From Diabrotica undecimpunctata (lineage: Eukaryota; Arthropoda; Insecta; Coleoptera; Chrysomelidae): a DNA stretch of 64,000 nucleotides. The stretch covers positions 7,300,185 to 7,364,184 of the forward strand of contig NC_092810.1 of NCBI RefSeq assembly GCF_040954645.1, read 5' to 3'. Below are positions 55,120 through 64,000 of this stretch, piece by piece. A program made the position numbers and the translations under genes. The notes beneath the pieces were generated by a model. That model was not told the origin of the DNA and searched no databases. It worked only from the letters and a program-made list of their open reading frames with translations. Positions within the stretch are counted from its first letter, which is position 1. The number at the start of each line of letters is the position of its first letter.

Positions 55120-55450
55120 TCTTCTTTTTCTTCTTCCTCTTTATAAGCAATTCTGCTTATTCATTGGTGGATTAATACCTCTATGCAAGGTTGTCACTCC
55201 ATTTTTGCGCGGTGGTCCGATACTTTTTCTGCCGATCATCTCTTGCTATTTTCACGGGTCTCCTCCATTCTGCTTGTGGTTATTCCATTCTTTTTCTATT
55301 TTGTACTATCTCTCAGCGTATTTCCTGGAATTTTTCTCAGTACTCTCATCTCTGCCGTTTCCAGTAGCCTTTGCATTGCGGCTGTATCGGGTCTTGTTTC
55401 TGAGGCATATGTCATTATTGGTCTTACACTAGCTCTATCTCTCATTATGT
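55120..55450 (-). pseudogene. LINE-D 3' end
   Basis: RPIMTYASETRPDTAAMQRL, LETAEMRVLRKIPGNTLRD then, frame-shifted, a region ending RGINPPMNKQNCL and the AGAAGAAGAA tail. It matches the LINE-D segment of the tandem units (about 44660-44907). The frame is continuous with the LINE-C text at its left edge (see next entry). Confidence 0.78.
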
Positions 55451-56765
55451 GCCGTACATTTTCTTTCCAGGCAACTGAATACCTTCTTTTTCTTTGTTGT
55501 GATATGTAATTTAAAGCTTTCTTTAGCCATCTATCTTCATTCATTCGCTTCACGTGACCATACCACACTAATTGTCTCGTTTTAATTCTGTCTACACTGG
55601 AATATACAGTATTTGTCCTCCTCCTAATATCTTCATTCCTGATATGATCTTTTTGGGATACACCACACGCTCTCCTTAGAAAATCCATTTCTACTACTTC
55701 TATTCTTTTTCTATCTTTTTTCGTGATCTGCCAGACTTCTGCCCATAAGTCATAATAAGCTCTTCCAAGGTTCGATAGATTGTCAATTTCTTTTCTTGTC
55801 TAATATCTTTAGACCATAGTAGAGAGTTTAGTTTTTCGATGGTTTTCGATGTTTCTCTTGGTAGTGCCTTCTTTAGATATTATAGATCCGAGATATTTAT
55901 ATTCATTGCATGTTTTTGTGTTTCCAATTTCTAACTCTTGATCTTCTTCATCATCTCCTCTTTTAAGATACTCTGTCCTTGACATATTCATATTGAGGCC
56001 CCATTTTTCATATACCTAATTTCTTTAGTTTTCTAAACATGTAGTCCACGTCTTCCTCATCATTCGCTACGACTACCTGATCATCTGCGAAAAATAAATT
56101 TGTTAGACATTTACCATAGCCCATTTCTATTCCCATTCCGGATACTTGTTTTCTCCACTGCTCTAGCGATGATTGAATATATATTTTAAATAAGTCGGAG
56201 ATAGACAACATCCTTGTTTAAGCCCCTTTGTTATTGGAAATGATTCAGATATAAAGTTTCCTTCTTTAATGACATTTCTTGCATTTTTGTATATATTTGC
56301 GATAGCATTCACATACTCTTTACTGAGACCCACTTTCGTCAAAGTTTGAAACAGTTTTTTTAAAGGTACCTTATCGAATGCCTTCTCTAAATCTACAAAC
56401 AATAGGTGGGTAGATAGATTCCTTGCCTTCCGTTTTTCGATTACATGCTGCAGAACGAATATACCATCAGTGCACGATCTTCCTGCACGATATCCCTTTT
56501 GTTCTTCTATGTCTTCGCATTCTGATTTTATTGTTTCTTTTATTATTCGACCGTACAAATTCCCCACTCAGTTATTAACAGTTATTACCCTATAATTAGA
56601 GCATTTGCGTCCCCTTTCTTGAATATTGAGCTGATGTATCCAATCATCAGGGATATTTTGTCCTTTTAAGCATTTGTTAAATAGTTGAACCCACATTTCA
56701 TGTAATATTTTTGGTCCATACAGGTCCGGCTGATTTACCGTTTTTCGATCTTTTGAGGGCATCGC
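55451..56765 (-). pseudogene. LINE-C-related retrotransposon, decayed
   Basis: From 56762: DLYGPKILHEMWVQLFNKCL, NLYGRIIKETIKSECEDIEE, QKGYRAGRSCTDGIFVLQHV, LSTHLLFVDLEKAFDKVPLK, PITKGLKQGCCLSPTYLKY, then after a frameshift TNLFFADDQVVVANDEED with catalytic FADD, MNMSRTEYL, YKYLGSIISKEG, EMDFLRRACGVSQKDHIRNE and RQLVWYGHVKRMNEDRWLKK. It is a sister subfamily of the intact LINE-C at 36 kb. Its own C-terminus is replaced in frame by LINE-D sequence after NVRHIMRDRA. Confidence 0.83.
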
Positions 56766-57541
56766 TTAACTCTCCGGTTGTTATCTCAATTATTTGTGTA
56801 TGTTGGGATATTTCTAGTAGAATAGGTTACTCCTACTTTACCTGTTGCTTTTTAAAATATTGTGAGCTGATAATATTTTGATTTTCTTATTATTAAACGG
56901 CGTATTTGATACACCTCGTACAATTCGGATATCATATTACATTTATTAGTTACCCTTCTTTATTTCTTGTCAGAGTATAACACATAGTATCTTTTTCCAC
57001 AACAATATATTAAGTAATCGTTTTGCCTACATCCATATTTTAATCCAAATACCAATACCCTATGCCTCAATAGTTAAATTTCACCATAGATTTAAAAAGA
57101 CCTAAAAACAAAAGATACTTCAAAACGACTTAAGTTATTTTAAACTTTTATTATATTAGCAACTATTCTTAAAGGTCAGTTCGTGATTGGGAATAGGTGA
57201 TGAATTTAACTTGTTTGTAAAACTTTTATTATCAATGTGTAGAAATACAAAATCATAAAAACTCTATTTAAAAGGCATAGAAATACTTTACCAAGCTATA
57301 AACTTTAGCCACGATCGTAAAACGTGAGGACAAACATCGGTTGTACTGTATAAAAAAGATGAATCATTTTAACGGAAAAAATTTTGATGTTGATTAATTT
57401 TGGTGCTGTTTAATGCCATGGAAGGAAGAAGTTATAATGATGGTTTTTTATTATAATTAGTTTTATATTTTGAACGCCATAAATTGTATTTTTACTGTTT
57501 TTTAGCCCAGTCAAGAAAAAAATGCTGATATATAATAATAT

Positions 57542-57545
<4 letters not shown>
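56766..57545. other. No gene seen
   Basis: AT-rich spacer. Confidence 0.45.

Positions 57546-57612
<67 letters not shown>
57546..57612. repeat. (TA)n microsatellite
   Basis: About 33 TA units with imperfect TTA/TA repeats on to about 57660. It lies next to a PLE-like tail on the minus strand. Confidence 0.96.
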
Positions 57613-57617
<5 letters not shown>

Positions 57618-57733
57618 ATTATTATATATATATATTATATATAATATAATTATATATATAAACAACACAGTTTATTAGGGCTGCAGTCAGTAGGTTTGGC
57701 CGGGATGTTATAGAAACACTCTTTTGACTTTTG

Positions 57734-57772
57734 GTCGAGCTTTCGGAATTCTTTTATTCCTTCTTCAAGACA
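57734..57772 (-). ncRNA. Hammerhead-like motif (U3.G8 variant)
   Basis: Minus strand: GTC, TTGAAGA (57768-57762), stem II GGAAT/ATTCC with an A-rich loop, GAA, the palindrome AGCT as helix III, C57737 and GAC closing helix I. Positions 3 and 8 are U and G, a possible wobble pair. About 75 bp further on the strand reaches the (TA)n tract, as for the PLE at 16 kb. Confidence 0.55.
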
Positions 57773-58799
57773 CCGTAATTAGAAGAAAGTGTAAATATTT
57801 ACAACATATCTCAAATTGTCATCACAACTTACTAGTCGTTGAGATTATTTTTGTAAAGCTACGCCACTCAACATTAAAAACACACATATAAAATATAACA
57901 TTTAAAATAATGTACAATATACATTTTAAAATTTAGTTGGAAAGTTAAAATTTTGTTAGTGACATCTTTTCATGGTGTGTTTTGACTGATCCATAGAGAA
58001 CAGAAAAAAAAACAAAAATAGTGTGATTAAAAAGTAATTACATGGTACAATGAATACACAAGGTATGATACATAATGTTCCAAAATCAGTTCGCTTTCGC
58101 GCATGACGTAGTCAAGATCGCTTATCCCCGCAACAGTTGAATGTAGTTGTATAGGAAAGACTTTTAATTTTAAGTTTTTTTATATAATTTGGCTAATTTA
58201 ATTATAGTAATTATAAAGAGATGATAAAATTATGTTATTATAATACTTATCCTTTATAAAACATATATATCCTTTATAAGACAAGTTTTAATTATCTTTT
58301 ATTACACGTAGGTACAGGTTAATTAACTTATATTCCAGAGTTCGATATTTCAGATATTTAAAAAGATACAGAAAAGTGGTAATAGAGGTACACAAAATTT
58401 GTACGTATATATACCTACTGAACTAAACACAAAATCAAAATAAATAATGACAAAGTCAACTTTATTTATATCGAATGAGCTAGCTGGCCATCGAATATGA
58501 GTGTAGTGAGGGCACACAATATTGCACAATATTTAAAATGACATTTTTGTAATATTCACACATAAAATTATCTTGGTATTGTTTATAATAATGATAACAT
58601 TGTATATTTTAATAATAATAACATGATTTAACAAAGAAAAATATGTTATTTTGGAAGATGCTAAATTGATTTCCTCCGAAACAGTTCTTATTGCAAATTG
58701 CATAGCAGGCTGAGGCTAGTTTCTTACTTAACAAATCGATATGAAAAAACCATTTAAGGTTTCATGACTAATAATTAATAAAAATAAAGATTTAGACTT
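57773..58799. other. No gene seen
   Basis: AT-rich spacer; no coding match. Confidence 0.45.
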
Positions 58800-59210
58800 A
58801 CGTCGTTGACCTAGAAGTAGTAAGCAGCTGCTCAACATACTTTTTGGACTCTCTGTGTTCGCCTCCTTGTACGCGTTTCTTTTGGTTGGTTAAAAGGGTA
58901 GCCGATGTTGATTTAGGCAAATAAAGGCTAGGTACTGCCTCAGGTTTGAGTTTTAGACCCTTTTTAGAAACGTAATTTAAAAGTTCCTGTTGTAGATTTC
59001 TTTGGTAATCTTCAATTTTAAAATGTGTATAACAAATTCTTGCAGTATTACAATTAAAATTATCCTATCTACAACAAGATATAATCCACAGTTTTCTGGT
59101 CACGCTATCTTTAGGAAATGTATGAAACCTAAAGATTTTATCTTCATTGTCACTATTGCAACAAGCAATTGCACAGCGTACTTTGAAAAAGGTACAAAAC
59201 CAGATATACA
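58800..59210 (-). pseudogene. THAP-domain exon or pseudo-exon
   Basis: VRCAIACCNSDNEDKIFRFH, TFPKDSVTRKLWIISCCR, one in-frame TAG, then DNFNCNTARICYTHFKIEDY, LKLKPEAVPSLYLPKS. This is a C2CH THAP zinc finger: Cys pair (CAIAC), FP, Trp, Cys-x2-His (CYTH), and the AVPS box. THAP fingers occur in P-element transposases and host DNA-binding proteins. The frame ends at a GTAAGT (about 58802-58797), a good splice donor. The start Met expected before VRC is missing, and the TAG breaks the finger, so this copy is probably dead unless spliced differently. Confidence 0.62.
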
Positions 59211-60326
59211 ATGGCAAATAAAAACTTTCAGTTTTACAAAAAAATACTATACAGTATAAATAAATAGTAACCAAACACCATTTGTATAAAGACACATATA
59301 TAAGCATATATCTAAATTATTTTTCTATTATAAAATAGATGACTCAGTCAGTATTGAGATACTTTAAAATATATTTATTATCTCATAACTTGCAATTTGC
59401 AATAGTCACCATTGATAACCGATATTATTGTTGAACTTTTGTTTTTATACAAGCTTTCTGTCTTGCCGGTGTAAAGTCGTCTGAAGTCGATATTTATTGT
59501 GTTTTGCGTTTGAACTAATTTGTGTCTTATTTTCATATTATTATATTGTTTGCTAAGTAAATTTTGCATATAATAATCGGTAGGTTATAGTAATGTGTAT
59601 ATTTTTTATTTTACTAAATTTCATTATAACTCATCTAAAATACCATATTGAATTCTAAAACAGATTTTTCTCTATTGTACTCTATTTTGTTTTTATTTTA
59701 GTAAAACTGCTTGGAAGTGAGTGACAGTGAATCAGAATAAGCAAATCTACTACTATTTACCTATTCACAGTATTTCCTCTGCAGACAATTTTTAAATTTC
59801 AAGGGATTTGCATACAAAAAGAGTACTTATATTATTAGTATATGTATGAAAACAAAAATAAATATTTCGCCTGAATCTCTAGGAGAAGTAAAGGTTTTAC
59901 GCTACTGAACATATATTTTTTATTCAATTATAACCAAAACAAAACATTTAAAAAAAATAGATCACTTTTTAACCATAATTTCAAAATTAATGTGTACGTT
60001 AAGCTGTAATAATGGGTTCGAGGTGGTTCAGGCGATCTTAACTACGTCACACTCCTGGGCCAGCTGTCAAATGTCATGCGCAATATCATACCTGTGTGTA
60101 TTCATTGTACCATGAGTAATTAGGAGTTCTTGCTATTATATTAATGGAAGTAGTATATTAAACCTGTCTTAATAGTATGCAACATGTTTTGTATGCAGGT
60201 GTATTACGGTGTGTATATGTAAAAGTAAATCTTTACTTTATTTTTGATGTTTTGTCAGTAAGTAACAATAAATGTTGCTCAATTTATCTATGTCTGACTT
60301 TTTATTTATACAAGACGTATTAGATT
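59211..60326. other. No gene seen
   Basis: AT-rich spacer. GGGATTTGCATACA at about 59803 repeats the end sequence of the DD82E terminal arm but stands alone. Confidence 0.45.
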
Positions 60327-60680
60327 TTATGAAACACATTTCCAAGAAAACACGTTTTGAATGATTTTTTTTTCCTTTGCCAGAATACAGGAATCTTCGA
60401 AATTAAATTCATGTTTTAAAGTTAATGCATGTTCTGTGAGCGCACATGCGTTTATCTTTTTGGTTTTTATGTCGCTGCGATGTGATATTACTCTATTGTG
60501 AAAATTACGGGATGATTCTCTGATATACACGTTTTTACAATTGGCACACGGTATAGAATAAACAACATTCGATGACTCCTGTATTGTGAAAGGATCCTTT
60601 GTCTTTGTGTACAACTTCGATACCGTTTTCACATTCTTAGTTGCAATTTTTAAGCCACTAACATGTTTGAAAATAGTAGT
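60327..60680 (-). pseudogene. PLE GIY-YIG domain (family B)
   Basis: SGLKIATKNVKTVSKLYTKT, SSNVVYSIPCANCKNVYIRE, SSRNFHNRVISHRSDIKTKK, CALTEHALTLKHEFNFEDSC. The GIY-YIG core is VYSI plus YIR, so the second Gly is mutated to Arg (YIR for YIG). The stop is at 60327. No reverse transcriptase is attached; a different PLE fragment adjoins upstream. Confidence 0.82.
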
Positions 60681-60712
60681 GGCTTAGTGGCTGTTAGTGG
60701 TAGTGGCTTGAA

Positions 60713-61110
60713 AATGTGCTTGAAATTGAATCGGAATTGCGAAATGAAATGTTCATAAATCCTATTTTGGATTCTACGATTTGTTTGGCCTATATATTTA
60801 TTTGTTTATTTGGAGGATAAAAGATGAAAGTTTTTGTTGGGGGGTAAATATTGTCTTTACTCCTGTTTGTCTAATTTTGTCGATTTTGTTAGTGACACCT
60901 TTGATAAAGGGAGGAAAAGCTTTCGTATGATGAGGGTCTGAGTCTTTGGATTGAGATTGAGTGTTAGATTGATGTCTGTGGATGCTCCTATTGATGTAAT
61001 TTTCGCGATATATTTTTCGTTAATGAAACAACTTGTCAAAGATCGTATAGTAGAATTAACTCCAGAGCAGAGCATTGTTGCCAGAATTATGGTTTCTATT
61101 TGACCTATTG
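60713..61110 (-). pseudogene. PLE fragment (family A, related to the 14.5-kb copy)
   Basis: In shifting frames: NLNPKTQTLIIRKLF, FIKGVTNKIDKIRQTGV-like text, then YIGQTNRRIQNRIYEHFIS. The last string is almost the same as YIGQTNRRIHNRIYEHSIS at 15.5 kb. It joins the family-B GIY-YIG across a short GTGGCTTAGTGG repeat (60681-60712), so two PLE families are fused here. Confidence 0.75.
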
Positions 61111-61184
61111 GCTTTTTAGAATTCGAAAAATATGCTAAGACAATTAAATTTGTGCGAATTAATTTATTTTAAATGGCAGCTTCT

Positions 61185-61460
61185 TATTTTTATTGAGAAT
61201 AAGCCACAATTTTACTTTAAAATAAGTTTATTTTAAAGTTTTGATTTTCCCTTAGGAAATCAGTTTCAAAATACAAAACATTATGAATTAGTATAAATTC
61301 GTAAAATAGTATTAATTATTAAAAAATATAAAAAAAATATTAATGAGAAATACTTTGTATTTAAAAAAAAATCGAAAGGTCAAAATAACCTTCATTTTAA
61401 AGTAAAATTGTTGCTTATTCCCAATAAAAATAGTAATTTGTATTAAGATACCAAAAAAAT
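61185..61460. repeat. Noncoding hammerhead repeat as inverted pair, copy 4
   Basis: The left arm (minus) shows GGCTTATTCTCAATAAAAAT; the right arm (plus) shows TTGCTTATTCCCAATAAAAA. GAAAGGTCAAAA at 61380 is a decayed GAAACGTC core. The arms face each other across about 120 bp of A-rich DNA. It is the oldest-looking member of the 28.1-kb repeat family. Confidence 0.6.
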
Positions 61461-62982
61461 GCTACAGAAAAATGACATCGTCGCTTCAGTCTGTTAAAAA
61501 TATCGCTTTGTAGGCGTGGCTAGGTTTTTACTAACTATATTTGTAACAATTCGGTAGTACCTGATCATTTATGGAAGTATTTAGCTAAATAAGATTAAAA
61601 TGGGTGAAAAATTACGTCTTTTAATTAAAAATAAGTTATTATTTGGCATTTTCCAAATAATATCTTGAAACCAAATTTTTGTTTAGCTATTTTAGAAGTA
61701 TTAGGTGTAAATATAAAATTAGTTCTATAAAAATTAATTCCAACACTACTGCTTGAATTAAAAATAATTCTAAACAATTAGAAATTCTAGGTATCAAACG
61801 GAAACCAAATCTATTATACAGAGCCTTTCTCATGGCGTTGAGTTCATTTTGCTGAGATGCTCTGGCTAAGTTCTATCATCTTTTCTTTTGTCTCGGTTGC
61901 TCCAAGTTGGTGGCTCGCTCCAATAGTAATTGGATTGGAAACAATCGGTTTTATTGTTCGGTATAACGATATGATCGGCGTTTATGCACAATGTTGTGGA
62001 CAGACTAGGAGAAATACCATTGTGTTATATTAAGTGAAAACATATTGTGGGTCATCTTTGTTAAATATCTCGCTAATTTTAAAATGCCCACCATAACTCT
62101 AGTCCATACCTGTATACAATAAAGGTATACATATATTTATGACTAAATTTTCATTCGAAATAAGGCATCCAAAACAAACTAAGACGTAACAAAAGAAGTT
62201 TTTAGTTTTTAAATAAAGTGTAGATATTTGAAAAACATATTCGAATCTGAATAGCTAAATGCAAAAAAATATTTATAATGTTTAATTCGTGTTTAATTTC
62301 TAATATATTTAACAAGCTATAGACATAATTATCTTTTTGCTTAGGGAACTTTTACATTATTCAGCTAAAGTTCTCTTTTCATCCCACTACCAAGTTTTTG
62401 TCGTGTAAAGCCCAAACAAATACCCGAAATGCAATCTCTGATATCAGCCCCCAAGAATTTCAATCATTCCCAAAATATCCTCCAAACATCTCGAATTCTA
62501 GGGTTGTCGTCGAATATGTTCCAACACGACGTTGTTATGCATTAAATTCTGTTCATTATATTTTGCAAAATCGGTGTTTGTAAATGGTTTATTTTTAGAT
62601 TGAAAAAAGTGTCTCTGTCAACTAAATGTACCTAAGTATGAAGCAAATCACAAATAAGATAAAAATAATCCTCCTAAATCGACGTTTTGTTATAAGCTAC
62701 ACAAAAATTACGTTACTTGATCATTGAAGACCTAAGTGGCCAAAGGTATTGTATTATGTTACAAATTTAAATTTTGAAGAAAATAGTAATGAACGGTTTA
62801 TGCTTGGGACTCTTTAAATTAATTTTTGAAGTTATACTTCTATACGCGCGCTCCACGGTGAAAATTTGTATGGGAGTGAATCTGTGAAACCATTACATAT
62901 GGAAGATAATGAGTAAGAGAGAGACAGAAGATATATTTTTTCTCTCTTCCTCTCTCGAATATAAAAATGTTCCTTTTGTATA
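61461..62982. other. No gene seen
   Basis: AT-rich spacer; short ORFs here show no recognisable motif. Confidence 0.45.
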
Positions 62983-64000
62983 CAGGGTGAGTCATGAGGA
63001 ACTTTACATACTTCTACCATATGTAGAGTCCCTCAGGGAGCATATTATGTGGCCACTAAAAAATGTCAACTCCTCTTCTTTATTAATTAACAGGGTGATT
63101 TGTGTCATTGACCATTTATTTCATTTTACTGTAGTGTTTATACAACTCATTTGATTTTTTTAATTTTTGCATGATACAGTACACTACTATCAAGCATTCG
63201 ACTGGTATTAGCTAAACTAAAAAATTCCAGGACTGGCTTTGGAAAAATTAATTTAGGGATTCGTATTAAATATTACACCCTGTATATATTTTTTTTTTAA
63301 TGCAATAAGTGATTTTTTAACTACATAAATAGCCAATGAAAACGACATATGCGACAATGTTGTCGCACTTTTATTAAATTTTTAGTGAATGATAAAATCT
63401 TACCAAAAATAGAACAACCATAATGAAGTATCAAATTATAAGTTAATTAATTTAAACAAATGTTATAAATTTTAAACATTTTAATTGAAATGATAAACTG
63501 AGTCACTGCACAACAAAAAACAGTAACTACTAACAATAACGAAGAACAATTTAAAAAAAAACTAAAAATATGTACATAGTTATGATAAACCCATAAATTA
63601 GAACTGGAAAAGATACAATAATGGTAACAAAATAAAAATACAGAATGACGGTATTAGATTTTTGTTTTGATAAAGTGCAGCAACTTCGTTGGAAGTACGA
63701 GAAACTGAATTCACTACGAATTTTGACTAGGATGAACGGCTTGTGGGATGCAATTTTAGATTCCCTTGCCGATTAATTCATCCAGCTGTTTGTTTCGCAA
63801 ATTTTAGGAAACACAGTGGTTAAGATTTGAATTCGGTTTCGCTAATTAGAAATCGTTTGATTTCTCTTTTTGTTTAAAATAAAAATAATTCAAAATAGAT
63901 TTTCGAAATGGAACCCTGCAACCTGTACACATTTTTGTTGCCGAATTGTTAATTGACGTATTGATACGGATACTCTGGGGATCGTTTCTAATAGTATTAC
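62983..64000 (-). mobile_element. DD41D element, copy 2, 3' part, cut by the window end
   Basis: Inverted relative to copy 1. The terminal 300-bp block is 62983-63282, with TA at 62981-62982. The 3' flank (63283-63628) matches 31320-31580, and the last codons of the transposase lie from about 63890 to the window edge (TIRNDPQSIR). It is interrupted by the 235-bp insertion. The catalytic domain, if present, lies outside the window. Confidence 0.88.
63641..63875 (+). mobile_element. 235-bp insertion with 12-bp target duplication (dispersed repeat, copy 2)
   Basis: AAAATAAAAATA at 63629-63640 is repeated at 63876-63887. Copy 1 of the DD41D element has the uninterrupted site, which proves the insertion. 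The insert matches 7797-8031 except that its first 29 bp (AATGACGGTATTAGATTTTT ...) are inverted. TSD plus a 5' inversion points to target-primed reverse transcription by a LINE. There is no poly(A). Confidence 0.85.

Noticed and set aside
62398..62583. 61-codon ORF
   Set aside because: No motif, no composition change, and a length expected by chance.
1..64000. CRISPR array, tRNA or rRNA genes, telomeric repeats
   Set aside because: No spaced short repeats, no cloverleaf with A and B boxes, no rRNA core sequence and no telomeric hexamer or pentamer arrays were seen by eye.

Overview
The window looks like AT-rich nuclear DNA from an arthropod, most likely an insect. The evidence is the transposon content: Jockey-, I-, R1- and RTE-type LINEs, Penelope-like elements (PLEs), Tc1/mariner, pogo and piggyBac DNA transposons, and a Helitron scrap. 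There are also long (TA)n tracts and very few candidate host exons. A beetle is plausible, but the sequence does not prove it. I recognise no intact single-copy host gene, tRNA, rRNA or CRISPR array. Family labels LINE-A to LINE-E are mine: A, B and C are recurring RTE-type families (endonuclease plus reverse transcriptase, no RNase H), and D and E are two further families seen only as fragments.

Layout. 1-2.4 kb: decayed LINE-A followed by a LINE-B piece. 3.8-5.8 kb: a DD82E-spaced Tc1/mariner-group transposase broken by only two nonsense codons, with palindromic repeats beside it. 5.9-9.9 kb: R1, LINE-C, LINE-B and LINE-E scraps, a well-formed hammerhead ribozyme motif, a dispersed 235-bp repeat and a Jockey-type LINE. 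10.5-16.1 kb: transposase scraps, two LINE-B copies, a LINE-A tail, and a PLE with reverse transcriptase and GIY-YIG domains, bounded on both sides by (TA)n. 17.8-19.3 kb: a complete-ended Tc1-like DD34E element. 19.4-22.2 kb: a piggyBac gene split by a LINE-A insertion with a 10-bp target duplication. 23.2-25.7 kb: an I-type LINE whose ORF1 is split by a LINE-B insertion with a 13-bp target duplication. 26.7-31.9 kb: an internally deleted mariner-group element with perfect 36-bp ends, a piggyBac-type MITE, an unknown ORF and a DD41D transposase. 33.2-38.9 kb: a second DD82E copy, a piggyBac C-terminus, and an 839-codon uninterrupted LINE-C ORF with a (TA)n tail. 41-48.8 kb: R1, Helitron, LINE-D and Jockey fragments, including a 1.18-kb tandem duplication of a three-LINE mosaic. 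48.8-54 kb: a second piggyBac family, a PLE GIY-YIG domain, and an I-type LINE with RNase H interrupted by a pogo-like MITE. 54.3-64 kb: a GC-rich island, a LINE-C/LINE-D chimera, a THAP-domain pseudo-exon, PLE fragments, and the end of a second DD41D copy.

The most interesting signal is a set of hammerhead-like motifs, two directly downstream of PLE GIY-YIG domains and the others on dispersed noncoding repeats or near other elements. Across the set, core positions 3 and 8, which pair in the folded ribozyme, appear as C-G, U-A or U.G. The U-A form recurs at four loci. The window also preserves an unusually readable record of nested insertions.
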